Assembly: GCA_001940725.1 (NCBI GenBank)
Contig: MDVR01000070.1
Span: 1-21,200, forward strand
Reading direction: 5' to 3'
DNA: 21,200 nucleotides
Origin: Candidatus Heimdallarchaeota archaeon LC_2
GTDB lineage: Archaea; Asgardarchaeota; Heimdallarchaeia; Heimdallarchaeales; Kariarchaeaceae
A program made the position numbers and the translations under genes. Of this stretch, positions 1 to 6,358 are shown in pieces (the first letter of the stretch is position 1; every line of letters begins with the position of its first letter). The notes below the pieces were generated by a model that saw only the letters and a list, made by a program, of their open reading frames with translations, was not told the origin of the DNA and made no database searches.

Positions 1-195
1 TTCAATTAACCTTTTATTAAATTTTTTTAACTAAATTTTAATGATTAAATGGTCCAAATTAGTTAAATTATCTAGTAAATTTTACAAATATTAAATCATT
101 AAGAAACCAGCTGTACATATTAAAAAGTACTGATTGAGAGTCAATTATGTTGTACAGTTACTTATGAAATCGATGATCTTCAATAAAGTTAATAG
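1..195. other. AT-rich stretch with no recognised gene
   Basis: Very AT-rich sequence with stop codons in every frame. I see no RNA gene, no convincing promoter and no recognisable coding fragment. It lies downstream of the 3' end of the minus-strand gene that follows, so it may hold that gene's transcription end. Confidence 0.5.
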
Positions 196-600
196 TTAAA
201 CCAATTTAATTTCTAATTCCTTTCGAGTGATTGGTATATTATGATCGAGATAAATTTGTAAAGTCTTTAGTAATTGTAGAATTTTGTATTCAAAGTGGTT
301 ATGAGTTTCTTGACCGTTACTATCTAGCTTTGATCTATTTTCACAACATGCAGGATAATAAATCCTCTTCATTTCTTCTAATTTAGGGATTACAAATTTT
401 TGAGAACTTTTAATTGCCTCTTCATAAGTACATTGTATCATATCTTTATTTTTCAAATAGATGTCTAAACTATTGAAATTACTATTACTAATATCAATAC
501 GCATTGTACTGATATCTACAATTAAAGGATCTATTTTTTTGTATGTCGAAAAATTCGTTTTTTGTATGGGCTCATCGGCCACCTTATTCATTGCAGACAT
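196..600 (-). CDS. Hypothetical protein, 134 aa
   Basis: I do not recognise this protein. It is a soluble, charged 134-residue chain without signal peptide or membrane segment. The C-terminal half (about residues 60-134) looks helical, and an adjacent Cys pair (PACCEN) lies near residue 84. No catalytic motif or metal-binding spacing stands out. ATG at 600 is the first start; a second in-frame Met three codons on is also possible. It stands alone: the tRNA downstream of its 5' end is on the opposite strand. A real gene is favoured by an uninterrupted frame in very AT-rich DNA, where stops are common, but there is no homology-based support. Confidence 0.5.
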   Translation of the reverse strand: MSAMNKVADEPIQKTNFSTYKKIDPLIVDISTMRIDISNSNFNSLDIYLKNKDMIQCTYEEAIKSSQKFVIPKLEEMKRIYYPACCENRSKLDSNGQETHNHFEYKILQLLKTLQIYLDHNIPITRKELEIKLV

Positions 601-816
601 TGTTAATACATCTTCTATATTTTACTAGTTTATCTATACAGTATATTGGATTTATAAACTAATAATACTAGAAAAATATGTAGGTAATATACTTAAAACT
701 AAAACTGATTTGTACCTATTTATTTTCAAATTTCATGATAAGTACCGCAAATTTATTTATTCCTCTTTTCATCAATGAATTAATAGGCAAATTGTTTAAT
801 TCTTAGTAACAATTAG

Positions 817-823
817 TTTATTA
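817..823 (+). promoter_or_regulatory. TATA-like box for tRNA-Gly
   Basis: TTTATTA is centred about 26 bp upstream of the mature tRNA 5' end, the usual distance for an archaeal TATA box. It is assigned by position and composition only, and AT-rich DNA makes chance matches likely. Confidence 0.35.
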
Positions 824-845
824 GAATTCTACCTACCAAATGTGT

Positions 846-916
846 GCGGCGATGGTATAATGGTAGAATAGGAGCTTTCCAAGCTCTTGATCCGGGTTCG
901 ATTCCCGGTCGCCGCA
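846..916 (+). tRNA. tRNA-Gly (anticodon UCC)
   Basis: A full cloverleaf can be drawn. The acceptor stem GCGGCGA (846-852) pairs with TCGCCGC (909-915), with A916 as discriminator. The anticodon stem GGAGC/GCTCT encloses the loop TTTCCAA, giving anticodon UCC, which reads GGA/GGG glycine codons. The T arm is CCGGG, loop TTCGATT, CCCGG. The D arm carries GG in its loop but has a weak, partly mispaired stem, as seen in eukaryotic tRNA-Gly. There is no intron, and CCA is not encoded, so it must be added after transcription. A pyrimidine-rich tract follows at once. Confidence 0.95.
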
Positions 917-931
917 TCTTTTCCTTTTTAA
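917..931 (+). terminator. T-rich tract after tRNA-Gly
   Basis: A run of T broken by C and A directly follows the discriminator base. Archaeal RNA polymerase terminates readily at such U-rich stretches, so this is a plausible intrinsic terminator. There is no stem-loop other than the tRNA itself. Confidence 0.4.
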
Positions 932-1023
932 TCAATTAATTTTCAGGCAGATATTGTAATTTATCCCAAATTTTCATTCATTCATTCATTAGTCTTTCAA
1001 TATTCAATTTTCGGTGAAGTTTC

Positions 1024-1899
1024 TCAATATATGAATAATATAACGCTATATGTAACCATTAATAAAATTATTCCCCTTATGAATTTTTCTGATCGGATTG
1101 ATTCGGCATTACTCGTAAATCTTTGAATTATTATTGGTAAGTAAATTAGTGCATAGGGAAGGTAAATTAACATTCCCTCGATAGTTAAAAATCCATATCC
1201 TATAATAATTATTAAAAATACAGATAATAATTTAATTGTAATATGAGATCGTTTTACACCAATTACGATAGTTGTGTTTTTGGTTTTTTTAATGTCAATT
1301 TCATAGTCACGAATTTGATTTTCAAGTTGTATTATAATAGAGCCCAAAAATAAGGCGGAAATAAGAAGGATGTCTGTTATTGTCAATTTTATCTCAACTA
1401 AATACAGTGTGATATAATATGGGAAGGACATTATGAACAATGAATGAGTGATAACATCAAAAGGTGGAAAATTTCGCAATTTCAACGGCTTAACTGAATA
1501 TGCCCATAATGTAAAAACGGAAATTGATAATATTATGATTCCTTTCAAATAATAATTAATTGAAATAATAAATATAACTGATAAAATCAAGAACAGAAGA
1601 AACAATCTTAACTGAAAGGAGAGTTTATTTTTAACCCAAAAATTATGTTCCGATTTATATTCATCCTGAGCATCCTCCTCAGCATCAAAATAATCATTTA
1701 CTGCATAAGCCAAAATATAACCGAGAGCTATATCAATGGATAATAAGACATTTTGGAAAGTAATACGGTCATGAATTGTCAAAGCAAGTAAAGAAATAAT
1801 AATTGCTGTGATCCATGAATCTCGAATTAATAATTTTATCTGATAAATTCTTGATGTAATACTAAAGAACAATAAATTTCCCCCTGATCGTAAATTCAT
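1024..1899 (-). CDS. UbiA-family prenyltransferase
   Basis: An intramembrane transferase of 291 aa that moves an isoprenoid chain from a prenyl diphosphate to an acceptor. The first Asp-rich motif is exact NDxxDxxxD (N68, D69, D72, D76) and the second is RDYEID (D198, D202); these bind the Mg-diphosphate. About eight or nine hydrophobic helices cover the chain, which is the family's usual length. After motif 1 it lacks the RPxRPIxxG block typical of archaeal digeranylgeranylglyceryl-phosphate synthases, so the acceptor (archaeal lipid, quinone, carotenoid or haem) cannot be named. Its ATG overlaps the stop of the upstream 7TM gene (ATGA), so the two are probably translated together. Family call is strong; substrate is open. 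Confidence 0.85.
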   Translation of the reverse strand: MNLRSGGNLLFFSITSRIYQIKLLIRDSWITAIIISLLALTIHDRITFQNVLLSIDIALGYILAYAVNDYFDAEEDAQDEYKSEHNFWVKNKLSFQLRLFLLFLILSVIFIISINYYLKGIIILSISVFTLWAYSVKPLKLRNFPPFDVITHSLFIMSFPYYITLYLVEIKLTITDILLISALFLGSIIIQLENQIRDYEIDIKKTKNTTIVIGVKRSHITIKLLSVFLIIIIGYGFLTIEGMLIYLPYALIYLPIIIQRFTSNAESIRSEKFIRGIILLMVTYSVILFIY

Positions 1900-2990
1900 A
1901 TATCCATTATCATAAAATAAAATGTTGTTTTGAAAATATCATCTAGATCCAAAAGTATCGGACTAGCGATCTTTTTTTGTAAATCTCCCTTATATTTTTT
2001 CCCGATTGCCTCTACAGTATTATCCATTGCAGTTCTGATTAGAGGTGAATCACGATCGGTAAAAACAGCTAAAAAGTAACCTTCACTCCATTTTAATAGT
2101 ATTTGTCTATCTTGAAATTGAATTAATTGAGGGTGAACTGGATTATCATAAAATTCAGACATTATTCCTGTAATTGCATTCAGTACACCTGATATCAATA
2201 TTGTAAATTTATCTTTTCTTTCTCTTCGAAAATCCATACTATATTGCAATCCTCCAAAACCATTCACCATGATAGCTAAATATGTTCTTTCAGACAATAA
2301 AAACGCAACTCTGGGGTCTTGTAAATAATTATAAACCAAAAATGACAATGCGATTGGTATTAATAGATAGGAAAAAGCTAGAAAACTTGGATCAACAAAC
2401 CATGAAATAGCAAATATCGGTAGATTACCGACAAAACCTACAAGTGAAGCGTAGTAAAATCGTTTAACCTGTTTTCTTAAAGATGGATTTAGATCTTCTG
2501 CTAATAATATTCTAATATCCTTAGTTGACCAAATAATGAATACAATTAATAATATTATATTTGCTATATCTGCCAGATCTAAAATTTGTTTCACTAAATC
2601 TTCATTATTATCAAAGGCGGCCAGTATCATTACAATATACATTGCAATACTATATGAAATAATTGAAGTCAAAATAATAATTCGTCTTAGACTCACAATT
2701 GGTCTAACAAGATAGCTCACAAAGACTGAAAGAAAAATTATCCCAAAAATAATGAGAATATTGCTAATTGCTGCAGAAATTGCAAAACCAATAAGATTAT
2801 TTTCAAGTGATAAAGGGCCAAGTTGGAAAGATGTAATTATAACCCAGAGGCCAATAGTAAGAATTGTACCGATTAACAACCACGTTAATTTTTGAGTTGT
2901 TTGTTCCTTCTTCCGTACAATTAATGTTATAACTACCCCATTGATAAGTGTAGATAGTACAACAAATACCGGAACAAATATAGGTATCAA
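1896..2990 (-). CDS. 7TM membrane protein with soluble C-terminal domain
   Basis: A 364-aa protein with seven strongly hydrophobic segments at about residues 4-25, 36-56, 66-95, 104-125, 141-157, 179-198 and 203-222, then a soluble tail of about 140 residues. The 7TM part resembles in style the N-terminal 7TM sensor region of some prokaryotic signalling proteins. The tail (about 226-340) reads as an alternating strand/helix domain with an amphipathic helix before two strands (RQILLKWSEGYFLAVFTD) and another helix, which suggests a roadblock/longin-like fold; this is inference from pattern only. No kinase, HAMP or GGDEF motif is present. The start is TTG at 2990, close behind a TATA-like box. 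It overlaps the UbiA gene by 4 bp, suggesting a membrane-linked shared role. Confidence 0.6.
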   Translation of the reverse strand: MIPIFVPVFVVLSTLINGVVITLIVRKKEQTTQKLTWLLIGTILTIGLWVIITSFQLGPLSLENNLIGFAISAAISNILIIFGIIFLSVFVSYLVRPIVSLRRIIILTSIISYSIAMYIVMILAAFDNNEDLVKQILDLADIANIILLIVFIIWSTKDIRILLAEDLNPSLRKQVKRFYYASLVGFVGNLPIFAISWFVDPSFLAFSYLLIPIALSFLVYNYLQDPRVAFLLSERTYLAIMVNGFGGLQYSMDFRRERKDKFTILISGVLNAITGIMSEFYDNPVHPQLIQFQDRQILLKWSEGYFLAVFTDRDSPLIRTAMDNTVEAIGKKYKGDLQKKIASPILLDLDDIFKTTFYFMIMDI

Positions 2991-3010
2991 GTATATGCCC
3001 TATAACTTGT

Positions 3011-3020
3011 ATATTTTAAA
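3011..3020 (-). promoter_or_regulatory. TATA-like box for the 7TM/UbiA unit
   Basis: On the minus strand TTTAAAATAT lies about 21-30 bp before the TTG start at 2990, consistent with a leaderless or nearly leaderless transcript. Assigned from spacing and composition alone. Confidence 0.35.
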
Positions 3021-3072
3021 TTTCTCTCAAAAGATAATCGATTAAAATTCATAATTATTAATAATCTCGTCC

Positions 3073-3402
3073 TTATTCGATAACTCGAACTTTGGCTTGT
3101 GTGGCCGTTCGTTTTCCATCATGTCCACAATTCATACAGTATTTTTTTTCTGGTGTTGATATATGGATATGCGCCTGTTTCTTGCATTCTTCACATATAA
3201 TATATCCACCAACTTTGATCACTGATATGTTCTCAACCGGCCATCCCATTTCACGGGCTTGATTTTGGATGATATTAATTGTTTCTCCAAGAGTTATGTG
3301 AGAAGTCGTTGGAAGTGAAATTTGTAATTGAGCATGTGATCCATATTCCAGAAATTTAGGTATATTATCAATTAATTCCTTAAATTCTATTTGTTTGTCC
3401 AT
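3073..3402 (-). CDS. Small zinc-ribbon protein, 109 aa
   Basis: The C-terminal part carries two CxxC knuckles (CEEC and CMNC) about 17 residues apart, a probable zinc ribbon, followed by a basic strand (KVRVIE). The N-terminal 60 residues are predicted helix/strand without a known motif. The layout faintly recalls the HypA nickel chaperone (helix, then CxxC...CxxC, then a short strand), but the HypA N-terminal Met-His metal site is absent, so I do not assign that name. The ATG at 3402 lies inside the left copy of the inverted repeat that frames the neighbouring tnpB, so either the element ends at this gene's start or the original N-terminus was changed by insertion. Confidence 0.6.
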   Translation of the reverse strand: MDKQIEFKELIDNIPKFLEYGSHAQLQISLPTTSHITLGETINIIQNQAREMGWPVENISVIKVGGYIICEECKKQAHIHISTPEKKYCMNCGHDGKRTATQAKVRVIE

Positions 3403-3429
3403 GGTCTAAAAAACTAACTTTTCTTGTAT
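3400..3429. repeat. Left inverted repeat of tnpB element
   Basis: These 30 bases match the reverse complement of 5249-5278 at 26 of 30 positions; the inner 16 (CTAACTTTTCTTGTAT, 3414-3429) match perfectly. The outer edge includes the start codon of the minus-strand zinc-ribbon gene. The position just outside tnpB on both sides suggests transposon termini. Confidence 0.6.
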
Positions 3430-3439
3430 TAATAAATAT
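3430..3439 (-). promoter_or_regulatory. TATA-like box for zinc-ribbon gene
   Basis: On the minus strand ATATTTATTA lies about 28-37 bp upstream of the ATG at 3402, the distance expected for a leaderless or very short-leader transcript. It sits directly inside the left inverted repeat, so if the repeat is a transposon end, the element would supply this gene's promoter. Confidence 0.3.
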
Positions 3440-3461
3440 GAAGTTATGGATAATTAGAAAA

Positions 3462-3526
3462 TTTCACTTGTAATGTACCGTCTAATTAGTTTTTAATAGA
3501 TAAGCGTATAATTTTATCAAGTGAAA
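3462..3526. repeat. 9-bp inverted repeat flanking tnpB promoter
   Basis: TTTCACTTG (3462-3470) and its exact complement CAAGTGAAA (3518-3526) are separated by 47 bp. The right arm covers the GTG start of tnpB and a TATA-like TTTTTAATA (3490-3498) lies between the arms. This placement fits either an operator for autoregulation or a subterminal hairpin of the element. Confidence 0.45.
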
Positions 3527-5176
3527 CATACTTTTGCGATACAAGTCCCGATTAAATGGGATAAAATGTCTCGATCAAGGCAATTGAGATATTATCGCAT
3601 GCAAAAGCGAGATTCAAACATCATTAAAAAATATCTTGGAATTATCAAGAAAGAACATGATAATCTCGTAACATTATCAAAACGTGACAAATACCAAATT
3701 GATACTGGCTTGTTGGATCGTCTAACTTTGACCACTAAAAGTAGAAGAAAAGTAAGGTATGATCTTAAGGACAAATATCCTAGAATATCCACTGATGAGT
3801 TACAAGAATGTCGGGAGAGTGCTGTTAGTTCTTACAAATCATATCTTGAACTATCAAAAATTCAAAATGCAAAATTATCAATTGACAAATCTAAAAAAGA
3901 ACAAGGATTATTTTCACGAACTATATTATATAATGGAGGACCGAGAGGACGTTTTAGTATTAATAATGATATTCTTTCAGTAAGAGATTCGATGGATACC
4001 AACTGGTTAATTGTTAATGGAGTAAAAAAGAAAGTAAAGCATAACAGATTAAAAATTCCCCTGAAACTGGGCAAGTATCATGTAAAACAGATTTCCAAAG
4101 GAAAGATAGCTTCTCTAAGATTCTCTAAGAAATTATCTGAAAAAGATGAAATACATTACGCCAATTTTTCCATCAATTCACAAGTTGAAAGTCAGGATGT
4201 AAAAAGTAAACCAAAGGCAGTGATGGGAATTGATCTTGGAATAAATAAGACTGCATTTACTGTGGTGATGACTGAAACAGGTATTCAACATAGGAAAACC
4301 TGGCATTCAGACAATAAATTCAAAGAATTATCAAGACTGGAAGATCAAATAGCTAGTTTACAGAGAGAATATTATCATCGGATCAATAATTCTATTGATA
4401 GAGGTAATATTTCAAGGAAGCTAAAAGAACTTAAGGACAGTCGAAAGATAGTTTCATTAGAATATGATCGTATTCTGGTAAAAGAATTAGTAGAACATAT
4501 CCAGGATATAAGTCAAACATTCAATTTACAGATTGGAATAGGTAAATTGAAAGGGATCCGTAAAAAGGGAAGAAAAGGCAATGGTAAAGGTAAAAAATTC
4601 AGGAAAAAACTCAACTCCTGGGCTTTCTTCAGATTTACCAAATTGCTAGAACACAAATTATCTGAAATTGGTTTGAAAAACAAATTATTTGCAATTGATG
4701 AGTATTGGACATCGATCTTTTGTTATAAATGTAATATTAAAGGTAAAAGACCTACACAATCGTTTTTCAAATGTTTGAATACCCAATGTGGAGTACGCAA
4801 CAATGCCGATTTCAATGGAGCTATGAATATAGCAAAACGTACTGTAAAGTACAGGAAACTTGCACCAAAATCAACTTGGAGTAAAGTTGGACTAGGTCGA
4901 TTTCTTAGACCATATCAAGAAAAAGGTACTAAGACTACACCGAAAGCTCATTCTCGCATGAGAAAGAGAAGTCCAAATACAGTCAAAAAGAATTTAGCAA
5001 TTTCTGTTCCTGTATCCGTTGTAACGAGCCATCATAAATCAAGTAATGATATTAAATTTGATATGTATGATGACATCGAGAATGATCTTGCAATGGTTAA
5101 AAAGTATGAAAAAGCCATCTTGGTCGAGTCTGCTAGCTTGAATACACCAAGTGGAAGGAAGCGTCCCTCTCCTTAA
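3521..5176 (+). CDS. tnpB: TnpB-family protein with altered RuvC-II residue
   Basis: TnpB proteins are transposon-encoded RNA-guided DNA nucleases, ancestors of Cas12. This 551-aa protein has a basic N-terminal helical/WED-like half, RuvC-I GIDLGINKTAF with Asp238, a zinc finger C401-x2-C404...C418-x4-C423, and RuvC-III NADFNGAMNI with Asp430. At RuvC-II, where IxxEDL is usual, it reads IGIGKLKGIR, so the catalytic Glu is Gly341. Glu377 and Glu382 in LLEHKLSEIG are candidate substitutes, comparable to the shifted Glu described in Fanzors and some TnpBs. A tail of about 110 residues after RuvC-III overlaps hairpins that may be guide-RNA scaffold. The start is GTG, about 25 bp after a TATA-like box. 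It is longer than typical TnpB (about 400 aa). Activity is uncertain. Confidence 0.85.
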   Translation: MKHTFAIQVPIKWDKMSRSRQLRYYRMQKRDSNIIKKYLGIIKKEHDNLVTLSKRDKYQIDTGLLDRLTLTTKSRRKVRYDLKDKYPRISTDELQECRESAVSSYKSYLELSKIQNAKLSIDKSKKEQGLFSRTILYNGGPRGRFSINNDILSVRDSMDTNWLIVNGVKKKVKHNRLKIPLKLGKYHVKQISKGKIASLRFSKKLSEKDEIHYANFSINSQVESQDVKSKPKAVMGIDLGINKTAFTVVMTETGIQHRKTWHSDNKFKELSRLEDQIASLQREYYHRINNSIDRGNISRKLKELKDSRKIVSLEYDRILVKELVEHIQDISQTFNLQIGIGKLKGIRKKGRKGNGKGKKFRKKLNSWAFFRFTKLLEHKLSEIGLKNKLFAIDEYWTSIFCYKCNIKGKRPTQSFFKCLNTQCGVRNNADFNGAMNIAKRTVKYRKLAPKSTWSKVGLGRFLRPYQEKGTKTTPKAHSRMRKRSPNTVKKNLAISVPVSVVTSHHKSSNDIKFDMYDDIENDLAMVKKYEKAILVESASLNTPSGRKRPSP

Positions 5177-5248
5177 GGAGACAAGTACTATACTATTCCA
5201 GTGTAGCAGCTGGAGGATACGGTGACGTTGGTATAGTATTAGCTGAAC
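5160..5248 (+). ncRNA. Possible omega RNA scaffold at tnpB 3' end
   Basis: Known TnpB guide RNAs derive from the 3' end of tnpB and the sequence just after it. Here a 14-nt perfect palindrome (5168-5181; 5-bp stem with TTAA loop) covers the stop codon. Next comes a long stem TACTATAC/GTATAGTA (5186-5193 with 5231-5238, extendable by two pairs) enclosing a small TCCAG/CTGGA hairpin (5197-5201 with 5210-5214). Structure and position fit; expression is unknown. Confidence 0.4.
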
Positions 5249-5278
5249 ATACAAGAAAAGTTAGCTTTTCTGATCATG
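5249..5278. repeat. Right inverted repeat of tnpB element
   Basis: Partner of 3400-3429 (26/30 as reverse complement, 16-bp perfect core at 5249-5264). It also contains a perfect hairpin, AGAAAAG, loop TTAG, CTTTTCT (5254-5271), which the left copy lacks because its outer part has diverged to an A-run. If this is the element end, any TnpB guide would begin just beyond it. Confidence 0.6.
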
Positions 5279-5573
5279 ATGAACTTCTCGTTAGGTTTAA
5301 TTTAAAGATATTTTATTAGTAGTTTCGAAAAATAATACTATTATATTAATTACTGGATATTTTTGATTTTTAATAAAATGACTCAAATTAAATTAAAAGG
5401 CATTTACCATTTTATGTAAAATTATTATACAAGGACTGAATAATACTGATTTTGTATTTTAATTTATGGAATTTTGATTTCAATAATTGTTGAATTAACT
5501 ATCAAACAACCTGTGCTCAAAAAGTAAATAATATCTTCTAGGAAACATATAGATTATTGAACAAGTGATATAA
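5279..5573. other. Intergenic region between tnpB element and gap operon
   Basis: About 295 AT-rich bases. I see no gene; a nine-codon ATG frame just after the right repeat resembles nothing. Apart from the TATA-like box near the 3' end for the next operon, no structured element or repeat stands out. Confidence 0.5.
5544..5553 (+). promoter_or_regulatory. TATA-like box for the gap operon
   Basis: ACATATAGAT lies about 21-30 bp before the ATG at 5574, so the operon mRNA is probably leaderless. Assigned by spacing and composition. Confidence 0.35.
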
Positions 5574-6017
5574 ATGTCAACCTCAGAAACTAGGGGGTAT
5601 TTAGTTGGTTTAAACAGTAAAAACCAATTCCCAATTCCTAACAAACTAATGCAAAAAATAGCGAAAACAACAGGAAAAACTGCCTTACTAATATGGCATC
5701 CAAACAAGAAAACTTTAAAGTTCCAATCTATAGATTCAAAAAGAGTATTAAAGATCACAATTTGGTTTAAAGTTATCACCCAATCTCTCTTTGAGGACAT
5801 AAACTCATTATTTAAGACATACGAAGATATCATAATATACAAAACGGGTGTATTATTTCCCTATCATTTTAGTGAAATGCCTTCAATTGAATATTATTTT
5901 ATTGATGAACCCTCTCATGAAATAAGAATAAAGGAATTAGAAAATTTATTAAAAGAGTTTGATAAAATCGCAACTGTTGAATCACAGTTTCTTGAGAAGT
6001 ATTTAGGTGATTCATAA
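5574..6017 (+). CDS. Unknown protein, first gene of gap operon, 147 aa
   Basis: I cannot name a family with confidence. The first 45 residues (GYLVGLNSKNQFPIPNKLMQ...) have the look of a strand-loop-strand-helix that begins many AbrB/SpoVT-type domains (a 'sknqf-IP' turn). The following 80 residues (VLKITIWFKVITQSLFEDINSLF...IEYYFID) alternate strand and helix in an ACT-like order and end in a charged helix. There are no membrane segments or Cys/His clusters. Its TAA shares one base with the ATG of the next gene (TAATG), and the third gene is gap, so it probably acts with the winged-helix protein, perhaps as a small-ligand or DNA-binding partner; that role is inference. Confidence 0.6.
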   Translation: MSTSETRGYLVGLNSKNQFPIPNKLMQKIAKTTGKTALLIWHPNKKTLKFQSIDSKRVLKITIWFKVITQSLFEDINSLFKTYEDIIIYKTGVLFPYHFSEMPSIEYYFIDEPSHEIRIKELENLLKEFDKIATVESQFLEKYLGDS

Positions 6018-6358
6018 TGCAAAAAAAAATACATGAAGATCAAAGAAAAATCTTGTTGGCTCTTAGTACACCTTGGGAATATTGGGCTTATGATGATAAT
6101 ATGGGAATACGAGGAGTTACTGTCGAACAATTAATGCGAGGAACAGGATTATCACGTGAGAAAACATTATTATCACTTGGGTGGCTTGAAGAGCAAGATT
6201 CAATTGCCCACGATATGGGTGTTGAACGAAAAGTAATTGATTATTTTGGACATAGTAATGTAACAATACCTGGAACCCAGAAAGCTGTGAGATTATTCTA
6301 TTTAACTGAAAAAGGATTGAAAATTTCTGAAATTCAAAAAGAGGGAAAAATAGTTTGA
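6017..6358 (+). CDS. Winged-helix transcription regulator, 113 aa
   Basis: A single winged-helix-turn-helix domain: helix at residues 6-17 (DQRKILLALS), HTH at about 33-62 (VTVEQLMRGTGLSREKTLLSLGWLEEQ), then a wing leading to LFYLTEKGLKISE, the strand-turn 'LTekG' ending common in MarR-like and other archaeal wHTH proteins. It begins at an ATG overlapping the previous stop by 1 bp, and its TGA overlaps the TTG start of gap by 4 bp (TTGA). The tight coupling suggests it regulates this operon or central carbon metabolism; the target is unknown. An aromatic-rich insertion between helices 1 and 2 (PWEYWAYDD) is unusual and could be a ligand or dimer contact. Confidence 0.7.
   Translation: MQKKIHEDQRKILLALSTPWEYWAYDDNMGIRGVTVEQLMRGTGLSREKTLLSLGWLEEQDSIAHDMGVERKVIDYFGHSNVTIPGTQKAVRLFYLTEKGLKISEIQKEGKIV

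Larger units (their letters stand above)
3400..5278 (+). mobile_element. TnpB-carrying element bounded by inverted repeats
   Basis: A 1.88-kb unit: left repeat, promoter region with an inner inverted repeat, a single tnpB gene, a hairpin-rich 3' end, right repeat. No transposase partner (TnpA Y1 or serine recombinase) is present, so it would need one in trans. IS200/IS605 elements normally have subterminal hairpins and no long terminal inverted repeats, so a 30-bp repeat pair is atypical. No clear target-site duplication is visible at the outer edges. Boundaries are inferred from the repeats. Confidence 0.5.

Noticed and set aside
973..988. Four tandem TTCA units between tRNA-Gly and the UbiA gene end
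   Set aside because: A four-copy tetranucleotide in AT-rich DNA is unremarkable and no function is apparent.
3073..3402. HypA nickel chaperone assignment for the zinc-ribbon protein
   Set aside because: Two CxxC knuckles and a short end strand are similar, but the N-terminal metal-binding Met-His is missing and the chain before the zinc site does not align well.
3521..5176. A Cas12-type CRISPR effector
   Set aside because: No repeat-spacer array or other cas gene is in the window. Size, zinc finger and flanking repeats fit a transposon TnpB.
5276..5305. Nine-codon ATG frame beginning at the right inverted repeat
   Set aside because: Very short, ends quickly in TAA and shows no likeness to the zinc-ribbon gene that starts in the left repeat.
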